Assembly: GCA_009780595.1 (NCBI GenBank)
Contig: WQZT01000047.1
Location: 1 to 9,677, forward strand
DNA: 9,677 nucleotides
DNA from: Treponema sp.
GTDB lineage: Bacteria > Spirochaetota > Spirochaetia > Treponematales > Breznakiellaceae
Reading direction: 5' to 3'
Each line of letters starts with the position of its first letter. The stretch's first letter is position 1. The position numbers and the translations under genes are program-made. Shown piece after piece: positions 5,760 through 9,677 of this stretch. The notes below the pieces were generated by a model. The model was not told where the DNA came from, made no database searches, and saw nothing but the letters and a program-made list of their open reading frames with translations.

Positions 5760-6698
5760 TTAGTGACCCTCTATAAACTTCTCCGCCTGAACAGCGGCGA
5801 TTGCCCCATCTGCGGCGGCGGTAACAACCTGCCGCAACGATTTCGCGCGGCAATCTCCGGCGGCAAAAACGCCCGGCACGTTCGTGAGCATATTTTCATC
5901 GGTCACAATATAGCCGCCTTCCATCGCAAGCTTGCCCTGAAAAATATCGGTCTGCGGAACAAAACCCACAAACACAAACAGCCCGAATGTCCCGTCATCC
6001 TCTTCGGCGTGGAACTCCGTCAGTTCGCCCGTTTGTGTGTTTTCAATGATAATGGTATCCAGCACGCCCGTTTCGCCGCGCACTTCCTTGACAACCGAGT
6101 GAAAAATAAAACTGAACTTTGGATTATCAAACGCTTTTTGCAGCAGCGATTTCGCGGCGCGCATTTCCTCCTGGCTGCGCCGGTAAATTACCGTTACCTT
6201 CCGCGCAAAGCGGGCAACGTGCAGTGCCTCCTGAATTGCGCTGTCCCCCGCGCCCACTACGAAAGTTTCAAGCCCTTCAAAAAATGCCGCATCGCAGGTG
6301 GCGCAGTACGACACGCCCTTGCCGATAAACTCAGCTTCGCCGGGGCAACCGATTGGACGCGGGAACGCGCCGCTTGCAACAATCACCGCTTTGGCAGTGT
6401 ACTCGCCCTTTTTCCCGGTAACTTTTTTTTCACCGCCTGAAAAATCCACGGCGGTTATTTCGTCGGCAACACGCTGAACGCCGAAACGTTCCGCCTGTTG
6501 AACCATCTTGCCGATGAGCGACGGACCCGTTTCCTCAGCGTCCCCGCCGGGGTAATTCTCAATCTCGCTGGTTATCGCGGCTTGCCCGCCGACTTTTGTT
6601 TTTTCGATAATAAGGGTGGAAAGACGGCTGCGCCCACAGTAGATTCCGGCAGACAGCCCCGCAGGACCTGCACCAATTATCACAACGTCGTACAACAT
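5760..6698 (-). CDS. trxB: Thioredoxin reductase of the glycine reductase system
   Basis: This FAD enzyme reduces TrxA with NADPH. The 312 residues match bacterial low-molecular-weight thioredoxin reductases. Visible in order: the FAD site GAGPAG (9-14), GGQAAITSEIENYPG (37-51), the redox motif CATC (132-135), the nucleotide motif GAGDSA (149-154), YRRSQEEMR (172-180), and the C-terminal FAD segment FAAGDCRAKSLRQVVTAA (278-295). The retained GxGxxA and RR motifs favour NADPH over ferredoxin as donor. The Tyr where many homologues have His (HRR) and the second Ala of GAGDSA are minor changes. The start at ATG 6698 has GGGAG 11 bases upstream, a long spacing. It lies 21 bp after grdX and 32 bp before trxA. 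Confidence 0.96.
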   Translation of the reverse strand: MLYDVVIIGAGPAGLSAGIYCGRSRLSTLIIEKTKVGGQAAITSEIENYPGGDAEETGPSLIGKMVQQAERFGVQRVADEITAVDFSGGEKKVTGKKGEYTAKAVIVASGAFPRPIGCPGEAEFIGKGVSYCATCDAAFFEGLETFVVGAGDSAIQEALHVARFARKVTVIYRRSQEEMRAAKSLLQKAFDNPKFSFIFHSVVKEVRGETGVLDTIIIENTQTGELTEFHAEEDDGTFGLFVFVGFVPQTDIFQGKLAMEGGYIVTDENMLTNVPGVFAAGDCRAKSLRQVVTAAADGAIAAVQAEKFIEGH

Positions 6699-6719
6699 CG
6701 ATCTGCTTACTCCCGTGAA

Positions 6720-7097
6720 TTAATTTCTCCTGTAGATCAAATTATAATCAACGAGTTGGAAGTCTGCAAGAATTTTTTTGTTCCATCTTTTGATTGACGT
6801 GTCTTTTTTAAATTTTTCGCACGTCTGAATACTTTCTTCGATTATGTTGAGCGAGTTCGTATCGAGTTTCCCCGCCGCCGCCGTTACGATAACCGTTTTG
6901 TACGGCGTTTCGCCGGGCTTTATGCTGCCCGACAGCGGGTGAGTTACCAGCGCATGCCCTGAGTGGATTTTATCCCGCACCGCCGTTAAAATGCCTGCAT
7001 AGTCCGTGTCGTGAAATTCAAGCTGGAAACGCTCGCCGCGATTTTGCTCGCATCGTTCTTTCACTAACGGATTGTTGGTAATAATTATGCCGCTCAT
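6720..7097 (-). CDS. grdX: GrdX family protein
   Basis: GrdX is a small protein found at the head of glycine, sarcosine or betaine reductase operons; its function is not established. The 125 residues show the family pattern: MSGIIITNNPLVKER at the start, then SGHALVTHPLSGSIKPGETPYKTVIV (residues 46-71). No transmembrane segment or signal peptide is seen. I placed the start at ATG 7097 because conserved sequence begins there. A GTG at 7145 would add 16 residues that look unlike the family and overlap a dyad and a candidate promoter. No clear ribosome binding site precedes the ATG, which is odd for the first grd gene. It lies 21 bp before trxB and 78 bp after the M20 gene. Confidence 0.88.
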   Translation of the reverse strand: MSGIIITNNPLVKERCEQNRGERFQLEFHDTDYAGILTAVRDKIHSGHALVTHPLSGSIKPGETPYKTVIVTAAAGKLDTNSLNIIEESIQTCEKFKKDTSIKRWNKKILADFQLVDYNLIYRRN

Positions 7098-7104
7098 CGG
7101 CGCA

Positions 7105-7145
7105 GTGTACCACAGTTTGCGGCGGTGTAATAGCCGCAGGTACAC
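7105..7145 (-). promoter_or_regulatory. Nested dyad just upstream of grdX
   Basis: Outer arms GTGTACC (7105-7111) and GGTACAC (7139-7145), and inner arms TGCGGC (7118-7123) and GCCGCA (7133-7138), are perfect inverted repeats about one centre. The candidate -10 of the grdX promoter lies in the central loop. As DNA this suits a repressor site; as RNA it could only form in transcripts that read in from the M20 gene, because the proposed start site lies inside it. Confidence 0.45.
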
Positions 7146-7155
7146 TCGCCGACAA
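7127..7155 (-). promoter_or_regulatory. Candidate sigma-70 promoter for grdX and the grd operon
   Basis: On the minus strand TTGTCG (7150-7155) is followed after 17 bp by TATTAC (7127-7132). That is a fair match to the consensus at the ideal spacing. Transcription would start near 7120 and give a leader of about 23 nt. Confidence 0.35.
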
Positions 7156-7175
7156 ACGGCAGGAACGCTTTTCTT

Positions 7176-8327
7176 TTATTTCGTGCACTTTTCAAACAAT
7201 CGCCCGATTGTCATCGCCAGCGCTTTCGCGCCATTCAAAAGCGCTTCGGGGGCAAACTTCATATCGGCTTGATGAAGGCCAGGAGTTAAATCCGCCCCTA
7301 CGCCGATGACGGTAGATTTCAGTCCGGGCATCGCCACTGCGTACTCGTGAAAATCTTCCCCGCCGGGCGTTGGCAGAGTGGGCGCGACGGCTTTTTCGCC
7401 CAGTGCGTCTTTTATCGCCTCAGCGGCAATATCGATCAGTTCCTGGCACTTCGTTGCAGCAGGAACGGCTCCGTGCAGCTTGGTTGTTACCTGCGCTCCG
7501 TAAGCTTGCCCAACAGCGCACGCGACATTCGTAATCCGATCTTTCAACTGCGCCATAACTTCGTTCGTCTGCGCCCGAAGATCAAAGACAAGCGAGACAG
7601 AAGACGGGATCACGTTGAAGGGATTCGTGCCCGAATGAAACTTTGTTACTTTCGCCGAATGCGGAACAGACGGGTTAAAATGCAAAGCCTGCACCGCCTG
7701 AATAATTCCAACGCCCGCCTCTACTGCGTTGACACCCTGATGCGGGCGCGCACCGTGCGCGTTTTTTCCGGTAATAGACATTTCCATTATCGCGGAAGCT
7801 CCGTGCAAAATAGCGGGCGTAACCAAACCCAGTGGCAACTCATCCATTGCGCGTAAATGGGTGCTTACAAAATATTCGAGATCGCTGACCGCGCCTGTTT
7901 CGATGATCTTCTTTGCGCCCAGTATCGTTTCTTCGGCGGGCTGGAAAAGAACAACGAACTTGCCCGATGTCGGAGGAAACTTTGCGGCAATAGCTTTCGC
8001 CGCCCACAATACTTTTGTGCAATTTGCATCATGCCCGCAGGAGTGAACCATAACACTTTCACCCGCCGCGTTTGTGTGCACCAGCGCATCCATATCCGCG
8101 CGCAACCCGATGTTCGAGCCGGGCTTCCCGCTGTCCAACGTTCCCAGCACGCCCGTTCCCGCCAAACCTTCCGTTACCTTAAAGCCGCTGTTCCGAAGTT
8201 CTTCCGCCAGATACGCGGAAGTCTTTGTTTCTTGAAACCCTATCTCAGGTATGGCATGGAGCGCATCCCATGTTTTGTTCACAGCCGCTCTGTTTTGCTC
8301 GATGTAATCAACTACGTCTTTCTTCAT
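7176..8327 (-). CDS. M20D-family amidohydrolase (N-acyl-amino-acid or hippurate hydrolase type)
   Basis: The family comprises cytoplasmic metalloenzymes that hydrolyse N-acyl or conjugated amino acids, including hippurate hydrolase, which releases glycine. The product has 383 residues, standard for M20D. The expected metal ligands are present: C97 and H99 in VMVHSCGHD, E132/E133 in FQPAEE, H157 in FVSTHLRA, H352 in TPGLHQADM. The dimerisation-domain motif ITGKNAHGARPH (185-196) and PTPGGEDF (319-326) are also seen. The catalytic machinery looks intact, although HDAN replaces the common HDxH and PAEETILG the common PAEEGxxG. The start at ATG 8327 has GGAGG seven bases upstream; an upstream frame of 26 codons lacks such a site. 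It lies 78 bp before grdX on the same strand with no clear terminator between. Substrate cannot be told from sequence. Confidence 0.9.
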   Translation of the reverse strand: MKKDVVDYIEQNRAAVNKTWDALHAIPEIGFQETKTSAYLAEELRNSGFKVTEGLAGTGVLGTLDSGKPGSNIGLRADMDALVHTNAAGESVMVHSCGHDANCTKVLWAAKAIAAKFPPTSGKFVVLFQPAEETILGAKKIIETGAVSDLEYFVSTHLRAMDELPLGLVTPAILHGASAIMEMSITGKNAHGARPHQGVNAVEAGVGIIQAVQALHFNPSVPHSAKVTKFHSGTNPFNVIPSSVSLVFDLRAQTNEVMAQLKDRITNVACAVGQAYGAQVTTKLHGAVPAATKCQELIDIAAEAIKDALGEKAVAPTLPTPGGEDFHEYAVAMPGLKSTVIGVGADLTPGLHQADMKFAPEALLNGAKALAMTIGRLFEKCTK

Positions 8328-8359
8328 TACAACGCCTCCAAAAATTATTCGTCTATCAA

Positions 8360-8389
8360 TCAGTATGCCACAATTAAGAAACTTTTCAA
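8360..8389 (-). promoter_or_regulatory. Candidate promoter for the M20 gene
   Basis: On the minus strand TTGAAA (8384-8389) is followed by overlapping weak -10 candidates: CATACT after 16 bp or TACTGA after 18 bp. The match is moderate and the -10 is ambiguous. Confidence 0.3.
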
Positions 8390-8411
8390 TAGACCAACGC
8401 AGCACATATCA

Positions 8412-8425
8412 TGAAAACGTTTTCT
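8412..8425. promoter_or_regulatory. LacI/CcpA-type palindromic operator candidate
   Basis: TGAAAACGTTTTCT contains a perfect 12-bp palindrome (8413-8424) with a central CG. It fits the cre-like pattern TGWAARCGYTWWCW. It lies in the divergent gap, 5 bp upstream of the candidate -35 of the transaldolase gene and 22 bp from the candidate M20 -35. Confidence 0.45.
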
Positions 8426-8430
8426 AGGTA

Positions 8431-8459
8431 TTTACAAATAGAAAATTCAGCGTTACTAT
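8431..8459 (+). promoter_or_regulatory. Candidate sigma-70 promoter for the transaldolase gene
   Basis: TTTACA (8431-8436) and TACTAT (8454-8459) are separated by 17 bp in an A/T-rich stretch. Transcription would start near 8466, about 35 nt before the ATG. Confidence 0.55.
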
Positions 8460-8500
8460 AAATACAGATATTATACTATGGAAGATAACAGGAGAAAACA

Positions 8501-9595
8501 ATGAGCGAAGCAAACGGCAAAAGCCCCCTTCATACGATGACGTTGATGAGCCCCACGGAGTTTTGGAATGATTCCTGCGGCGCGGCAGATTTGAAATATG
8601 CTATTGATAACGGCGCAACGGGCGGCACGAGTAATCCCATTATTGTCGGGGAAGTGTTGAAAAAGGAAATGGATGCGTGGCGTCCGCGAATTGTTTCCCT
8701 TATTCAGGAAAATCCTACTGCCAGCGAAGATGTAATCGCATGGAAGATTGCGGAGGAAATGACAATCAGTGCCGCCGCGTTGCTGAAGCCCATCTACGAT
8801 AAAAGCGGCGGGCGCAACGGGCGGCTTTCCATTCAGACGAGTGCGAAAAATTATCGCGATGCAAAAGCCATTGTCGAACAGGCGCTGTATTTCAATTCGC
8901 TGTACCCCAACAACAACATCAAGCTGCCAGTAACGAAGGCGGGCGTTGATGCAATCGAAGAGCTTTCGTATCAGGGGGTGAGCGTAAACGCGACAGTTTC
9001 GTTTACAGTTCCGCAATCAATCGCTGTGGCGGAAGCTGTTGAGCGGGGAATTGCGCGGCGTCAAAAAGAGGGCAAAGACGTTTCCTCGATGAGTCCTGTT
9101 TGCACGGTGATGGTTGGGCGAATGGATGACTGGCTGAAAGTGCAGATGGCGAAAAAAGGCATCGTTACCAACCCTGCGTACCTTGATTGGGCTGGTGTTG
9201 CGGTGGCGAAAAAAGCTTACCGGATTTTCAGGGAGCGCGGGTATCGGACGCGGGTTCTTAACGCCGCATACCGCAACCATTTTCACTGGTCAGAATTTAT
9301 TGGCGGAGAAATGTCGATGACTATTCCTCCTGACTGGCAAAAAAAGTTTAACGCATCGGACATCGAAGTGAAAAACCGCATTGACGATCCAGTCGATCCA
9401 AAAATTATTGCGGAACTGGAAAAAAAGTTTCCTGACTTTGTCCGCGGCTACGATGAAAAAGGAATGAAAGCGGAAGAGTTCGAGAATTACGGCGCAGTCA
9501 GGCGAACCTTGCTTGGGTTCCTGTCCGGCTATGCAGACCTTGTGCAGGTTATCAGGCACATTATGATTTCCGATCCTGATGTAAAAGGGGAATGA
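8501..9595 (+). CDS. Transaldolase family protein
   Basis: Transaldolases move a dihydroxyacetone unit between sugar phosphates in the non-oxidative pentose phosphate pathway, through a Schiff base on lysine. The protein has 364 residues. Motifs in order: GGTSNP (41-46) as in the family TSNP loop; NNIKLPVTKAGVDAIEEL (138-155), with K141 as the expected Schiff-base lysine; VSVNATVSFTVPQ (160-172), matching the NxTxxF strand; and GRMDDWL (206-212). The start at ATG 8501 has AGGAG (8490-8494) at good spacing. Tandem stops TGA-TAA end the gene. It is the only plus-strand gene and is divergent from the grd cluster. Sequence similarity to the well-studied TalA/TalB group seems modest, so activity on another aldol substrate is possible. 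Confidence 0.88.
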   Translation: MSEANGKSPLHTMTLMSPTEFWNDSCGAADLKYAIDNGATGGTSNPIIVGEVLKKEMDAWRPRIVSLIQENPTASEDVIAWKIAEEMTISAAALLKPIYDKSGGRNGRLSIQTSAKNYRDAKAIVEQALYFNSLYPNNNIKLPVTKAGVDAIEELSYQGVSVNATVSFTVPQSIAVAEAVERGIARRQKEGKDVSSMSPVCTVMVGRMDDWLKVQMAKKGIVTNPAYLDWAGVAVAKKAYRIFRERGYRTRVLNAAYRNHFHWSEFIGGEMSMTIPPDWQKKFNASDIEVKNRIDDPVDPKIIAELEKKFPDFVRGYDEKGMKAEEFENYGAVRRTLLGFLSGYADLVQVIRHIMISDPDVKGE

Positions 9596-9602
9596 TAAAC
9601 TT

Positions 9603-9660
9603 GTTCGACAACTCGAATGAACCGAAGGTTTGCTAAAGCGAAGATTTACGGTTGTCGAAC
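9603..9660. repeat. Long-loop inverted repeat downstream of the transaldolase gene
   Basis: Arms GTTCGACAAC (9603-9612) and GTTGTCGAAC (9651-9660) are perfectly complementary. They enclose 38 nt that contain a small AACC-GAA-GGTT hairpin (9620-9630). No T tract follows, so it is not a standard rho-independent terminator. It may be an extragenic repeat or a processing structure. Confidence 0.55.
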
Positions 9661-9677
9661 GGCTCTATTTAATTCCC

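Noticed and set aside
5728..5853. 42-residue N-terminal extension of thioredoxin
   Set aside because: It overlaps the 3' end of trxB, lacks a ribosome binding site and is not thioredoxin-like; ATG 5727 has AAGGAG.
5763..6440. 225-codon plus-strand open frame opposite trxB
   Set aside because: It is the antisense shadow of a well-supported thioredoxin reductase gene, and no domain was seen.
8328..8405. 26-residue N-terminal extension of the M20 protein
   Set aside because: It overlaps the candidate promoter, and ATG 8327 has a strong GGAGG.
7857..8414. 185-codon plus-strand open frame opposite the M20 gene
   Set aside because: It is antisense to the conserved metal-site region of the amidohydrolase and has no recognisable motif.
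8471..9016. 181-codon minus-strand open frame opposite the transaldolase gene
   Set aside because: It is a shadow of the transaldolase frame, which has clear motifs and a good ribosome binding site.

Overview
The window holds most of a glycine reductase (Stickland-type) operon from an anaerobic, amino-acid-fermenting, selenocysteine-using bacterium. G+C is roughly one half by eye, which argues against a low-G+C Clostridium. Glycine reductase is known from Clostridia, Spirochaetes (Treponema) and Synergistota among others. The many tight palindromes would suit a host-associated spirochaete or a similar anaerobe, but the sequence alone does not settle the taxon.

Layout. From about 8330 down to position 1 every gene lies on the minus strand, in the order: M20 amidohydrolase, grdX, trxB, trxA, grdE, an unlisted 21-codon small ORF, grdA (UGA = Sec44), grdB (UGA = Sec350), and a grdC-grdD gene that runs off the left edge. 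Reading frame grdC continues through a short Ala/Ser/Thr linker into grdD without a stop, so this appears to be a GrdC-GrdD fusion. A transaldolase-family gene is transcribed divergently at 8501-9595. The 8328-8500 gap carries candidate promoters for both directions and a LacI/CcpA-like palindromic operator.

How the genes work together. NADPH reduces TrxB, then TrxA (non-canonical CEPC site), then selenoprotein GrdA. Protein B (pyruvoyl-containing GrdE plus selenoprotein GrdB) binds glycine through a Schiff base and passes a carboxymethyl group to the GrdA selenol. Protein C (GrdC/GrdD) releases it as acetyl phosphate, a source of ATP. The M20 amidohydrolase at the head of the cluster could supply glycine or other amino acids from N-acyl conjugates; this is inference.

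Non-coding structure. A 58-bp double-hairpin element occurs twice (2071-2128 and 4019-4076), each time overlapping the stop codon of grdB or grdE. The two copies differ only at loop or spacer positions and in one compensatory base pair. The grdB-grdC gap holds a run of six tight hairpins. A nested dyad surrounds a candidate promoter in front of grdX, and a long-loop inverted repeat follows the transaldolase gene. No tRNA, rRNA, CRISPR array, transposase or phage gene was seen.
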